Made by a program: the position numbers and the translations under genes. This document shows positions 24,370-33,749 of a DNA stretch of 64,000 nucleotides, piece after piece. The DNA comes from Haloarcula ordinaria (GTDB taxonomy: Archaea; Halobacteriota; Halobacteria; Halobacteriales; Haloarculaceae): positions 124,001 through 188,000 of the forward strand of contig NZ_CP119789.1 of NCBI RefSeq assembly GCF_029338275.1. The letters run 5' to 3'. The notes beneath the pieces are model-generated. The model searched no databases and was not told where the DNA came from. It saw only the letters and a list, made by a program, of their open reading frames with translations. How positions within the stretch are numbered: position 1 is the first letter of the stretch; every line of letters starts with the position of its first letter.

Positions 24370-25455
24370 ATGGCGCAAGCGACGCGGGAGTACGGTGAAT
24401 GGCCGCTGAAACGACTGATGACAGAGGTCGTCGGCTCCGGGCACAAGTCGGCCGAGGACATGACCCGCGAGCAGGCACGCGAGGCGTTCCAGCGCATCCT
24501 CGACGACGAGCCCGACCCCCTCACGCTGGGGGCGTTCTGGCTCGCCAACCGATGGAAGCGCAACAGCCCCGAGGAGCTGGGCGCGTACGTCGACGTCATG
24601 CACGAGGAGTCGGTCGTCACCGCCGAACCCGACGCCGACCCCGTCGACTGCGGCGCCAACTACGACGGCAAGGGGCGCTCGGCCATCCTCGGCGTCGCCT
24701 CTGGCGTCGTCGCCGCCGCCGCCGGGACGCCCATCGTCACTCACTCGGGCGACCGGGTCCCCACGCAGAAACAGGACGCCTACAAGCACGTCCTGGACGA
24801 ACTCGGCGTCCGGACGGAACTCGAACCCCAGGAGAGCGCCGACATGGTCGACGAGGTCGGCTTCGGCTTCTACTACCAGCCGAACTTCAACCCGGGCATC
24901 GACGCGCTGTTCGAGCACCGCGACAACATGGGCGTCCGGTCGTTCGTCAACACCGTCGAGACGCTCGCGAACCCCGCCAATGCCAAGGTCCACCTGGGGA
25001 GCTTCTACCACCTGGCGTTCGCGAAGAAGATGGCCCGCACGCTCGCCGAGTCCGAACACAGCACGGTCGAACGCGCCCTGTTCTTCCAGGGGATGGAGGG
25101 CTACGACGACGTGCGCCCGGGCGACACCATCGTCGCCGAGTGGCCCGTCGAGGGGGACGAGTCGGACGACGAGGGCATCGCCGACTTCGAGATACTGACC
25201 GCCGAGTACGGGATGGACCTCACGAGCGAGGACCTGCAGGTCGACGACGTGGCCGCGGACTCCGCGACCATCACCGAGGAAATCCTGACCGGCGAGCGTG
25301 CGGACGGCTTCGCCGACGCCGTCGCGCTCAACGCGGCGCTGCGCATCTACGCCGGCGAGGACGCGGACAGCATCGACGAGGGCCTCGAACAGGCTCGCGC
25401 CGTCATGGACGACGGGAGCGCCGCTGCAGTGCTCGAGGAGCTCCAGGCGTTCTGA
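24370..25455 (+). CDS. TrpD2-like glycosyltransferase family 3 protein
   Basis: A 361-residue protein like anthranilate phosphoribosyltransferase: an N-terminal helical domain (MTREQAREAFQRILDDEPDP), then the nucleoside-binding core with VASGVVAAAAGTPIVTHSGD and KQDAYKHVLDELGV, and FNPGIDALFEHRDNMGVRS. The PRPP signature differs from true TrpD, and no other trp genes are nearby, so it belongs to the TrpD2-like branch, for which DNA binding rather than tryptophan synthesis has been described in E. coli YbiB. Confidence 0.8.
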   Translation: MAQATREYGEWPLKRLMTEVVGSGHKSAEDMTREQAREAFQRILDDEPDPLTLGAFWLANRWKRNSPEELGAYVDVMHEESVVTAEPDADPVDCGANYDGKGRSAILGVASGVVAAAAGTPIVTHSGDRVPTQKQDAYKHVLDELGVRTELEPQESADMVDEVGFGFYYQPNFNPGIDALFEHRDNMGVRSFVNTVETLANPANAKVHLGSFYHLAFAKKMARTLAESEHSTVERALFFQGMEGYDDVRPGDTIVAEWPVEGDESDDEGIADFEILTAEYGMDLTSEDLQVDDVAADSATITEEILTGERADGFADAVALNAALRIYAGEDADSIDEGLEQARAVMDDGSAAAVLEELQAF

Positions 25456-25459
25456 TCGC

Positions 25460-26365
25460 TCACGCCCCGATTTCTGCCACGAGAGCGGCGATGGCCTCGC
25501 GTTTGAGGACGAAGAAGCCACTCGCGACGACGAGGAACCCGACCAGCGTCAGCGGCGTCACGGACTCGTTCAGGACCACGACGCCGACGACGGTGGCGAC
25601 GACGGGCACGAGATAGGCCACCAGCGACGTCTCCAGGGCACCCCGGACGTCGAGCAGCGTGTAGTAGATGAAGAATGCGATCGCGGTCGCGAACACCCCG
25701 AGGTAGGCGACGGCGGCCCAGGCGACGGGCGTCGCGGGGAGCGCGAACGGTTCGCCGACGACCGGGCTGACGCCGTGGAGGACGAGCGCGCCGACGAGCA
25801 TCGACCAGCCCGACAGCGCCGCGTTCCCCAGCGTCGGCCGCGCTCGCTGGATGAGGACGCCGCCGAGCGCCACGCTCAGCACCTGACAGAGGATGATGAT
25901 GCGTCCGACGACGCCCGTCCCGAGCAGGTTCGCCGGGTCCGGTCGGACGACGAGGCCCACGCCGACGAAGCCCAGTGCGATGCCGACGGCACCCCGCGCC
26001 GAGACGCGCTCTTCAGGGAGGAGTCCGAGCGCCCACAGCGACGTGGCGATGGGCACCAGGCTCTGGAGGATGGCCGCCACGCCGCTAGGGACGGTCTGCT
26101 GACCGACGAAGAGCAAGCCGTTACCGGCGATCAAGAAGACGCCACCACCGAGAATCGCACCGAGGTTGGGGGCGTCGGTCGGCAGCCACTCCCCCTCACT
26201 GACGAAGGCGTAGCCAAGCAACAGGACAGCGGCGACGTCGTACCGGAACGCCGCGAACAGGACGGGTTCCAGCGACTCCAGGCCGACGGCTATCGCGAGA
26301 AACGAGAAGCCCCACAGGGAGGCGAGCGTGACGAACAGACCGACCGTCCCCAGGCGTTTGTCCAC
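25460..26365 (-). CDS. EamA/DMT-family transporter
   Basis: A 301-residue membrane protein with ten hydrophobic helices in two repeated EamA halves. Signatures are LASLWGFSFLAIAVGL at the start and SLVPIATSLWALGLLPEERVS mid-chain, followed by a second half with SLVAYLVPVVATVVGV. Members export amino acids or other metabolites, and the substrate is not predictable. It ends 4 bases from the stop of the convergent TrpD2-like gene. Confidence 0.88.
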   Translation of the reverse strand: MDKRLGTVGLFVTLASLWGFSFLAIAVGLESLEPVLFAAFRYDVAAVLLLGYAFVSEGEWLPTDAPNLGAILGGGVFLIAGNGLLFVGQQTVPSGVAAILQSLVPIATSLWALGLLPEERVSARGAVGIALGFVGVGLVVRPDPANLLGTGVVGRIIILCQVLSVALGGVLIQRARPTLGNAALSGWSMLVGALVLHGVSPVVGEPFALPATPVAWAAVAYLGVFATAIAFFIYYTLLDVRGALETSLVAYLVPVVATVVGVVVLNESVTPLTLVGFLVVASGFFVLKREAIAALVAEIGA

Positions 26366-26413
26366 GTCGGCAGTGGTGGCCCGGAGTGCTATAGGGCACT
26401 CGGTTCGGCGCCG

Positions 26414-26833
26414 TCAGAACGTCCGGGCAGTGCTGACGTGCATCCCGACGAACCGCCAGTCGTCGCCACCGGTATCGGCGGCGTTTTCCCCCGCGAGATG
26501 CCGCTCGAGTGTCCCGCTCCAGCGGGTGTCGAACGCGTGCTCGACGCCGCGCTGCGTGTCGGTCCACTCCAGTCGCACCAGGTCGGAGAACCACGCGTGG
26601 CACTCCCGCTCGGTGACGTGGAGCGCGTCGCTGTCGACGGTCCAGTCGGCGGTCGTCGCTGTCTGGGTCCGAAGGCCCTCCCGGACGGCCTCGGCCCCGA
26701 CGAGACGCTCGGAGATGCCGAACTTCACGACGGGCGCGTCGCTGGCGCCCGCCTCGGCGAAGAAGTGAGCCAGCGGGTCGCCCGCCCGGAGCGCTGCGTA
26801 GTACGCCTCGACGATCCCCCTGGCGGTCGTCAT
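26414..26833 (-). CDS. NTF2/SnoaL-like protein
   Basis: A 139-residue single-domain protein of the NTF2-like fold: VEAYYAALRAGDPLAHFF, FGISERLVGAEAVREGL and a strand-rich C-terminal half ending DDWRFVGMHVSTARTF. The layout fits SnoaL-like or ketosteroid-isomerase-like proteins, whose roles vary from isomerase to pure binding. Its start codon directly abuts the stop of the upstream 26,834-27,196 gene, so the two are co-transcribed. Confidence 0.75.
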   Translation of the reverse strand: MTTARGIVEAYYAALRAGDPLAHFFAEAGASDAPVVKFGISERLVGAEAVREGLRTQTATTADWTVDSDALHVTERECHAWFSDLVRLEWTDTQRGVEHAFDTRWSGTLERHLAGENAADTGGDDWRFVGMHVSTARTF

Positions 26834-27196
26834 CTACGCCTCCCGCGCCGCCCGGACGTGTTCGAGCGCCTCCTCGGGAGTCATCCCGCGGACGCCACAC
26901 GAACACGCGCGGAGTTCGGGGTCCGAGAGGTCGTCGACCTGTTCGCTGTAGTCCCGTTCGAGCGTCCCCCGCTCCTCGTCGTAGGCGAAGTAGACGCGGT
27001 GTGAGACCTGCGTGACCCCCTCGATGCGGTGGGTCTCGTCGGGGTCCGGGTTCGCGATGGCCTCGGCGTGTTCGCCCTGCATGGCGTCTTTCCACTCGCG
27101 GAGCGTGTCCTCCGGGTCCCTGTCGTCTGTCACACCTCGCTGGTCGTAGCGGACGGTGAAAAATCCGGTGCTGGCGGGCGATACGCTTTCGAGCAT
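26834..27196 (-). CDS. Conserved hypothetical protein with CxC motif
   Basis: A 120-residue acidic protein starting MLESVSPASTGFF. The middle is strand-rich (VTQVSHRVYFAYDEERGTLE), and near the end ACSCGVRGMTPEEALEHVRA places a CxC before a helix. It is transcribed with the SnoaL-like gene. Its start and that of the divergent oxidoreductase are 9 bases apart, so promoters must overlap. No specific function is recognised. Confidence 0.65.
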   Translation of the reverse strand: MLESVSPASTGFFTVRYDQRGVTDDRDPEDTLREWKDAMQGEHAEAIANPDPDETHRIEGVTQVSHRVYFAYDEERGTLERDYSEQVDDLSDPELRACSCGVRGMTPEEALEHVRAAREA

Positions 27197-27205
27197 GTAG
27201 TCTGT

Positions 27206-27811
27206 ATGGAACGTATGGATATCGGCATCATCGGGACGGGAGCGGTCGGGAGCGCACTCGCTGACGGCTGGGCGGCCGCGGGACACGACGTCGTCCTCGG
27301 GTCGCGGAGCCCCGAGTCGACCAGTCACGAGTCGGGGGCCCGTGTCAGGGTCGGCGGCCAGCGCGACGCCGCGTCGTTCGGCGACGTCGTCGTCCTGGCG
27401 CTCCCGGCGGGCGCGGTCACGGACGTGGCCACCTACCTCTCGAACGAGCTCGTCGAGAAGCCCGTCGTCGACACCAGTAACGAGTACCCCATCGAGAGCG
27501 ACGGTCGCTCGCTGGCCCTCCGCCTCGCCGAGACAGTCCCTGAGGCCCGAGTGGTCAAGGCGTTCAACACCGTGGGCGCCGAGCGGCTGCGTGACCCCGT
27601 GGTCCACGGCCAGCGGGCGACCATGTTCCTCGCCGGCGACGACCCGTCGGCCTGTGACGTCGTCGGGACGCTGGCGAGGGACCTCGGGTTCGACCCCCTC
27701 CGCGCCGGCGACATCGACGCCGCCGAGCACTTAGAGCATCTCGCGCGGTTCTGGATCTCGCTCAGTCAGACCTACGGCCGGGACATCGCCTTCCGCCTGC
27801 TCGAGGAGTGA
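27206..27811 (+). CDS. F420:NADP oxidoreductase-like (NADPH-dependent) protein
   Basis: A 201-residue Rossmann protein. GIIGTGAVGSALADGWAAAG is the nucleotide-binding turn and LGSRSPES the NADP-phosphate site. DVVVLALPAG and VVKAFNTVGAE follow the F420-dependent NADP reductase family, which moves hydride between F420 and NADP. The F420 genes cofC, cofG and cofH are in the same window, so a matching cofactor is made. It starts at ATG 27,206 or 27,215 (MDIGIIG). Confidence 0.78.
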   Translation: MERMDIGIIGTGAVGSALADGWAAAGHDVVLGSRSPESTSHESGARVRVGGQRDAASFGDVVVLALPAGAVTDVATYLSNELVEKPVVDTSNEYPIESDGRSLALRLAETVPEARVVKAFNTVGAERLRDPVVHGQRATMFLAGDDPSACDVVGTLARDLGFDPLRAGDIDAAEHLEHLARFWISLSQTYGRDIAFRLLEE

Positions 27812-27948
27812 CTCGACCGGTGCAGCGCCGACGGGCGAAATCACGTGTATCGCGACCGACGTCGCCGGAACCGTCATATAGTGTCATCTGTTACCAAAGG
27901 TGAGTCTCCCCGGCGGGGGTGTCCCCGTCGCGACTCGACGCACGCAAA

Positions 27949-29091
27949 ATGTCAGACACACCTACAATCAGCGAACTGTACGAGCAGGCCATCCCCTCCG
28001 TCGTCTCGGTGTACGTCACGACCGAACCCGGACGACGCCGCGGTGGGGCCGGGTCGGGGTTCGTCGTCGAAGACGGCTATATCGTCACGAACCAGCACGT
28101 CGTCGGCGACACCGACTACGTGGAACTGCGATTCCACGACGGTCAGTGGCGCACCGGCGAGGTCGTCGGCGACGACCCCTACACCGACCTCGCCGTCGTC
28201 GCCGTCGAGGACCTCCCCGAAGACGCCGTCGCGTTACCCATCGCCGAGGCGAACCCCGAACCCGGCGAGCGCGTCGCGGCTATCGGCAATCCTATGGGGC
28301 TCGACGGAACCATCACCGTCGGCTACGTCAGCGGGACGAACCGCTCGAGTCCGACGGGGACGGGATTCACCATCCCCGAGACGGTCCAGACCGACGCGGC
28401 AGTCAACCCAGGGAACAGCGGCGGCCCGCTCCTCAGCCTCGACGGCACCGTCGTCGGTGTCAACCGGGCGAAAGGCGGGGACAACATCGGCTTCGCCATC
28501 GCGCCGGTCATCGTCAACCGCGTCCTGCCGGCGCTCGTCGCGGACGGCGTGTTCCGACCGGCGTACCTCAACGTCCGGACTATCGACGTCTCGCCGACCG
28601 TCGCGGAGGCCAACCGGCTGGAAGAACCCACGGGCGTCCTCGTCATCGACGTCGGGGAAGCCGCCGAGGCCGTTCTGCGAGGGTGCGAGCGAGTCGTCCG
28701 CGTCCGGGGCCGGGACGTCCCCACCGGCGGCGACGTCATCCTCGGCATCGACGACCAACCCGTCCGGTCGACCGAGGAGCTGACCAGTTACCTCCTGACG
28801 AGCGCCGACCCGGGCGACAGCGTCGAATTGACGCTCCGGCGGGACGGCGCGGAGTTCACCGAGTCGGTCACGCTTCGGGAACGGCCAGTCCCCGGATCCC
28901 GGCCGCGCTGGGACGACCGAGGTGAAGAACCGAACGCCGAACGGCGTGGTCGCCACGACGAAGACCGCTCGAAGCGGCCCCACGGCCGGGGTCGTGGCCC
29001 GCCGGACCACCGCAGCCCACGCCACGGACGCCGGCCAGACGGCCCACGCCACCGGAAGCGACGCCGCGGTCACCGCGGGCTCGCCAACTGA
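27949..29091 (+). CDS. HtrA/DegP-like serine protease with PDZ and basic tail
   Basis: A 380-residue trypsin-fold protease. The catalytic His is in VTNQHVVGD, Asp in DPYTDLAVV, and Ser in AVNPGNSGGPL. A PDZ domain covers about 220-315 (VLGIDDQPVRSTEEL region). There is no signal peptide or Tat motif at the chosen start (ATG 27,949), so it may be cytoplasmic, unlike most HtrA proteins. The last 55 residues are strongly basic (RSKRPHGRGRG, RHRKRRRGHRG), very unusual in an acidic proteome. They could be a nucleic-acid-binding tail or the result of a frameshift near 28,910. Confidence 0.85.
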   Translation: MSDTPTISELYEQAIPSVVSVYVTTEPGRRRGGAGSGFVVEDGYIVTNQHVVGDTDYVELRFHDGQWRTGEVVGDDPYTDLAVVAVEDLPEDAVALPIAEANPEPGERVAAIGNPMGLDGTITVGYVSGTNRSSPTGTGFTIPETVQTDAAVNPGNSGGPLLSLDGTVVGVNRAKGGDNIGFAIAPVIVNRVLPALVADGVFRPAYLNVRTIDVSPTVAEANRLEEPTGVLVIDVGEAAEAVLRGCERVVRVRGRDVPTGGDVILGIDDQPVRSTEELTSYLLTSADPGDSVELTLRRDGAEFTESVTLRERPVPGSRPRWDDRGEEPNAERRGRHDEDRSKRPHGRGRGPPDHRSPRHGRRPDGPRHRKRRRGHRGLAN

Positions 29092-29164
29092 GCGGGGCGG
29101 GTCGGTAGCGCGAGCGAGGCGGGAGAGCGAACGGCCTTAGTGGCGCCGACACGACCACCGACCG

Positions 29165-29650
29165 ATGGACGTCCGCCGTCGCTTCCAGGTGACCAACTTC
29201 GTGCTGGTCGCAGTCGCAGTCACACACGCGCTCGCCACGTGGCCGCTCGCCGACACCGCCGCGCTCTTTCTGGGCGGGATGGTACTCGCGTTCGTGCTCG
29301 AAGCGGTGACGATCCGGCTCGGGTTCCTCGAACACGCCGTCGAACCACAGCTCGCCGGCGTCCCCGTCACTATCGTGCTGGTGTGGCCGGCCGTCGTCTA
29401 CGTCTCCTATCGCCTTGCCCTGCTCGTCGTACCCGGGACGGTGCCGGCGGCCGCATTGGCGGCCCTCCTCGCGACGCTCGGGGACGTGGCAACGGATCCG
29501 AGAGGCGTCCGTGACGGTCTCTGGCGCTACCCGCCCGCACGGCTCTCGAAACCTCGGTTCTACGGCGTCCCCTGGTGGAACTTCGTCGGTTGGCTCGTCA
29601 TCGTCTTCGTCACGGCGCTGTTTCCGGAACTCGCCGGCCGCGTCGTCTGA
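29165..29650 (+). CDS. CruF-like (DUF422) membrane protein, short form
   Basis: A 161-residue membrane protein with five hydrophobic segments. The C-terminal part, DPRGVRDGLWRYPP then RFYGVPWWNFVGWLVIVFV, resembles the end of the carotenoid hydratase CruF/DUF422 family, which makes bacterioruberin in haloarchaea. It is much shorter than CruF (about 280 residues) and lacks the first half, so it may be a distinct small paralogue rather than the hydratase. Confidence 0.6.
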   Translation: MDVRRRFQVTNFVLVAVAVTHALATWPLADTAALFLGGMVLAFVLEAVTIRLGFLEHAVEPQLAGVPVTIVLVWPAVVYVSYRLALLVVPGTVPAAALAALLATLGDVATDPRGVRDGLWRYPPARLSKPRFYGVPWWNFVGWLVIVFVTALFPELAGRVV

Positions 29651-29678
29651 TTGCCACCTCGAACGCGCTGTCCCGGCC

Positions 29679-30665
29679 TCACGAGCGCCGGACTAGCGGT
29701 TCGTACCACTCGCGGTTCGCCTCGTACCAGTCGATGAACTTCGAAACGCCCTCGCGGATGGTGTGTCCGGCCTCGTAGCCCAGCAGGTCGTTCGCTTTCG
29801 ACGTATCGGCGTGGGTGTGCTGGGCGTCGGCGTCGTGACGCTCCTCGTAGACCAGGTCGAGGTCGGGCGCAATCTGGTCGCGTATCTCCTCGGCGAGCGT
29901 CTTGATCTCGATGTTGTCGGTCGACCCGATGTTGACCGCCTCGCCGTCGGCAGCGTCTTCGTTCAGGAGAGTGACGTTCGCCTCGACGACGTCCTCGATG
30001 AACGTGAAGTCACGCGTCTGGGTGCCGTCGCCGTAGATTATCGGCGGTTCGTCGTTCATACACCGCGAGACGAAGTTCGAGATAGCCATGTTCGGGCGCA
30101 TCCGTGGACCGTAGACGGTGAAGTACCGGAGCGCGACCACGGGGAAGTCGTACACCTCGCCGTACGCGCAGGCGTAGCGTTCTGCCGCCAGCTTCGACGC
30201 GCCGTAGGGCGAGACTGGCGTCGTCGGGTGGACTTCGTCGTAGGGGAGGTACTGCGGGACGCCGTAGACCGACGACGAGGAGGCCATCACGAACCGCTCG
30301 ATGCCCTCGTCGCGACAGGCGTCGAGGACGTTCAGCGTCCCGTCGGCGTTCACCTCGTCGTACTTCCGGGGGTTCTCGACGCTCCGACGGACCCCCGCCT
30401 GTGCGGCCTGGTGGTAGACGTACTCGGCGTCGGTGACGAGGTCGGCCACGAGGTCGGCGTCCCGAACGTCGCCCTCGACCAGGTCGTAGCTCCCGCCGCC
30501 CTCGGCGGCCGCGTCGCGACCGACCTCGACGTTGTGGTGCTTGATGTCCAGGTCGTAGAACGGGTCTAAGTTGTCCAGCACGACCACGTCGTGGCCGTCG
30601 CGGGCGAACCGCTCGGCGAGGTGGCCGCCGATGAACCCAGCCCCGCCTGAGACGAGGATGTTCAT
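29679..30665 (-). CDS. NAD-dependent sugar-nucleotide epimerase/dehydratase (GalE-like)
   Basis: A 328-residue short-chain dehydrogenase of the extended type. [20 protein letters not shown] binds [12 protein letters not shown] and YGASK supply the catalytic Ser and the YxxxK pair. [20 protein letters not shown] is typical of UDP-glucose/UDP-glucuronate 4-epimerases. It probably makes sugars for S-layer or archaellin glycosylation. Exact substrate is not evident. It is divergent from the cyclophilin gene. Confidence 0.88.
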   Translation of the reverse strand: MNILVSGGAGFIGGHLAERFARDGHDVVVLDNLDPFYDLDIKHHNVEVGRDAAAEGGGSYDLVEGDVRDADLVADLVTDAEYVYHQAAQAGVRRSVENPRKYDEVNADGTLNVLDACRDEGIERFVMASSSSVYGVPQYLPYDEVHPTTPVSPYGASKLAAERYACAYGEVYDFPVVALRYFTVYGPRMRPNMAISNFVSRCMNDEPPIIYGDGTQTRDFTFIEDVVEANVTLLNEDAADGEAVNIGSTDNIEIKTLAEEIRDQIAPDLDLVYEERHDADAQHTHADTSKANDLLGYEAGHTIREGVSKFIDWYEANREWYEPLVRRS

Positions 30666-30763
30666 TGTCCATACGGGGTCTGGCGATGGGCAAAAAACCG
30701 TCGGGTCCGCTCGCGACGGTGCCAGTGAGCAGGCTTTTCCCGTCTGCCGCCCTCGGGCCGGAT

Positions 30764-31312
30764 ATGAGTGACCTGACTGCCACGCTCCACACGAGCGAGG
30801 GCGACATCGAGGTCGAACTGTACGACGAGAAGGCCCCGAACACCGTCGCGAACTTCGTCGGCCTGGCGGAGGGCGCCGACGACTACGAGGGGACCGAGGT
30901 CGGGCCCGGCACCGGCGCGTGGGAGGACCCCGAATCGGGTGAGAAGCGCATCGACCCGCTGTACACGGACATCGAGATCCACCGCGTCATCGACGACTTC
31001 ATGATCCAGATGGGCGACCCGACCGGGACCGGCCGCGGCGGCCCGGGCTACACCTTCGACGACGAGTTCGACGACGACCTGACACACGACGGTCCCGGGA
31101 AGCTGAGCATGGCGAACCGCGGCCCGAACACCAACGGCTCGCAGTTCTTCATCACGCTGGCCGCGACGCCCCATCTCGACGGGAAACACGCCGTCTTCGG
31201 CGACGTCACGGACGGGATGGACGTCGTCGAGGCGATCGGGAACGCCGAGACGGACCACAGCGACAACCCGAACGCGGATATCGTGCTCGAGTCGGTCGAA
31301 ATTCACCGGTAG
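30764..31312 (+). CDS. Cyclophilin-type peptidyl-prolyl isomerase
   Basis: A 182-residue cyclophilin. [20 protein letters not shown] opens the barrel, [20 protein letters not shown] holds the catalytic-loop region, and [21 protein letters not shown] closes it. A family-specific insertion (about 45-65, [19 protein letters not shown]) is acidic. It catalyses cis-trans isomerisation of prolyl bonds in the cytoplasm. ATG 30,764 was chosen to match the family start. Confidence 0.93.
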   Translation: MSDLTATLHTSEGDIEVELYDEKAPNTVANFVGLAEGADDYEGTEVGPGTGAWEDPESGEKRIDPLYTDIEIHRVIDDFMIQMGDPTGTGRGGPGYTFDDEFDDDLTHDGPGKLSMANRGPNTNGSQFFITLAATPHLDGKHAVFGDVTDGMDVVEAIGNAETDHSDNPNADIVLESVEIHR

Positions 31313-31333
31313 CGAACCGACGCGAGCGGCGAA

Positions 31334-33658
31334 TCAGCCCCAGTCCGGGCTGCCGCCCCGCTTGGACCCTTTCCGCGAGAACCGTTTTCTGAGGTAGCGT
31401 GCCACCGGGAACAGCAGTTCCGTGAGACGGTCCGACAGCGGCGTCTGACTGGCGTAGACCAGGACGGGGACGTCCCGTTCGGCGGCGAGGGCGACCACCT
31501 CGTCGGGCGTGTTGCCGAAGATGGCCTGGCGGAGCCAGCGGTCACGGGAGGCCCCGATGACGAGCACGCCGCCGTTCTCGGCGGTCGTCTCGACGAGGCC
31601 GTCGGCGACCGAACTGGCCCGGACGTTGTGGACCTGGGTGGTCTCGACGCCCTCCAGTGCGTCGAGCGTCATCCCCGGCGTCTCGTCGGTGCCGACCTCC
31701 CCGGAGGAGACGTTGATGAGATGGAGCGCGCTCCCGCGCTGTCCCAGCGCGTTCACCAGCGGGAGGACTGCCTGGTGGTGTGGCCCCCCGCCCGCGCCGA
31801 TGTTGATGACGTCGAGGTCCGACTCGTCGACCGTCTGATCGGCGAAGAACACGTCACAGGGGGCCTCTCGCTCGACGGCCTCGGTGACCTCTTGGTGGCG
31901 CTCGGGATAGCCCATCAGGATGAGGTCGGCCTCGTCGTCGCGAGCGGTCTGGAGGATGTCGAAGGCGATGTCGCGACAGGTGTGCCCCTCGACGGTGTAG
32001 TCGACATCGAGCCCCGCATCGTCGACCTGTTCCTGGATGATTTCGGTCCGTTTCGAGGCCGTGTCGACGACCGTCTCCCACGGCGTCTGGTCGGGGATCT
32101 GGGTGACGTTCAGGACGTGGATGATGGCCTCCTTGTCCGAGACGTTCGCCAGCGCGGCCGCGAGTTTCACGTATCGGAGCGTCCGGTCCGGCCGGGCGAT
32201 GGGGACCAGCACGCGGAACTGGTCGCTGGCCTCGGCGGCGCTCTCGGCGACGGCGCCCTCGCTCGGTGTCTCCGGGACCACCTCCTGGAACATCTCCTCG
32301 GTGTCGGGCTTCCCGCCCCAGGCGAGGTAGGCCACGACGAGCGTGCCGGTGAGGACCAGGCCGGTGATGACCCCGCGGTCGGGGAGGTTGTAGATGAGCC
32401 CGAGGTTCGCGAGCACGCCGATGACCGGCACGACCGGCACGCCCGGGACCCGGAACCCGCGTTTGATGTCGGGGAACTTCCGGCGCGAGTAGATGAGTGC
32501 GATGTTGACGACGGCGAGCGGCAGGAGGAGGTTCAGCGTCGCGAACCCGGTGAGTGCCGTCAGTCCGAGGTTGAGGCCGATGGCCGCGCCGAGGCCGCCC
32601 TCCGTCGGGAAGACGCCGATGAAGACGACGATGAGCACCATGATGGTGGCCGTCGCCGTGCCGACGCTCCAGAACGGGGTGCCGTACTCGCGGTGGATGC
32701 GCGAGAACCGACGGGGGGCCTGGCCCTGCCGACCCATCAGCGATCCGATGGAGCTGGCCGCGAGGATGGAAGCGTTCGACGCCGACACCATCGAGAAGAT
32801 GGCACCGGCAACGATGAGTGACTCGCCGATGCTGCCGAGGAACCCGGCGGCGACCCGTCCCATCGCCGTCTCGCCCTCCTGGGCGATGATTTCCGGGGGA
32901 ACCGGCGAGTTGACCATCGCGACGATAACCAGCGCGTAGAGGACGGTGACAGTGACGATGCTGGCGGCGATGGCCCGCGGAACGGTCTTCTGGGGCTCGA
33001 TGATCTCGCCCGCGCTGGCGGCGATGGCCGAGAACCCGAAGAAGGTGATGAAGGCGAGCGCGGAGATAGCGAGGATACTGATGGCGTCGCCGCCGAAACT
33101 GGTGGCGAACTGTGTCACGGCCGTCCCGGGGCCGCGGAAGGCGAACGCGCCGGCGATGAAGGCGATGAGGACCGCGACCTTCGCACCGGTGACGATGAGC
33201 TGGAACCCGCCGCTCTCCTCGGTCCCACGGGCGTTGAGCACGCCCAGCAGGAGTGCGGTGACGACGCCGGTCGTCCCGTGGGGCAGGAAGTGCAGCCACT
33301 CGGGGAGGACGAATCGGAAGAACCACTCGTCCATCGTCGCCAGGTAGAAGGCCGTCGTGCCGGTGTAGCCCAGGAACAGCGACATCCCGATACTGTAGGT
33401 CAGCAGGTCGCGGTCCTCGAAGGTCTGCGAACAGAAGAGATAGCCACCGCCGTTCTCGGAGTAGATAGAGGCGAACTCCGAGTACGCGGCCGCGGTGACC
33501 CCGGCGATGGCCGCGGCGATGACGAAAGCGATGACCGCGCTCGACCCGATGGCGGCGACGGCGGTTCCCGAAAGCGAGAAGATGCCCGCCGCGATCATCG
33601 TGCCCAGCCCGATCGCGAACGCGATCTTGAAATCGAGCGTTCGTGTGTGCTGTACCAT
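31334..33658 (-). CDS. APC-superfamily permease fused to two UspA domains
   Basis: A 774-residue protein. Residues 1 to about 450 are a 12-helix amino-acid/polyamine-type permease (GLGTMIAAGIFSLSGTAVAA at helix 1, FFGFSAIAASAGEIIEPQKT at helix 6). The cytoplasmic C-terminal part has two universal stress protein domains (FRVLVPIARPDRTLRYVKLA; then DLDVINIGAGGGPHHQAVLP with VLVIGASRDRWLRQAIFG). UspA domains often bind ATP and may gate transport. Substrate is unknown. Confidence 0.9.
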   Translation of the reverse strand: MVQHTRTLDFKIAFAIGLGTMIAAGIFSLSGTAVAAIGSSAVIAFVIAAAIAGVTAAAYSEFASIYSENGGGYLFCSQTFEDRDLLTYSIGMSLFLGYTGTTAFYLATMDEWFFRFVLPEWLHFLPHGTTGVVTALLLGVLNARGTEESGGFQLIVTGAKVAVLIAFIAGAFAFRGPGTAVTQFATSFGGDAISILAISALAFITFFGFSAIAASAGEIIEPQKTVPRAIAASIVTVTVLYALVIVAMVNSPVPPEIIAQEGETAMGRVAAGFLGSIGESLIVAGAIFSMVSASNASILAASSIGSLMGRQGQAPRRFSRIHREYGTPFWSVGTATATIMVLIVVFIGVFPTEGGLGAAIGLNLGLTALTGFATLNLLLPLAVVNIALIYSRRKFPDIKRGFRVPGVPVVPVIGVLANLGLIYNLPDRGVITGLVLTGTLVVAYLAWGGKPDTEEMFQEVVPETPSEGAVAESAAEASDQFRVLVPIARPDRTLRYVKLAAALANVSDKEAIIHVLNVTQIPDQTPWETVVDTASKRTEIIQEQVDDAGLDVDYTVEGHTCRDIAFDILQTARDDEADLILMGYPERHQEVTEAVEREAPCDVFFADQTVDESDLDVINIGAGGGPHHQAVLPLVNALGQRGSALHLINVSSGEVGTDETPGMTLDALEGVETTQVHNVRASSVADGLVETTAENGGVLVIGASRDRWLRQAIFGNTPDEVVALAAERDVPVLVYASQTPLSDRLTELLFPVARYLRKRFSRKGSKRGGSPDWG

Positions 33659-33749
33659 TGAGCGAGTATATCAGGACGGTGTAATAAAAAGTCCCGAAAT
33701 GCGACTCGGTGTCGATGCCCTGAATATGACGGGTGACGCAGGGCCGATA

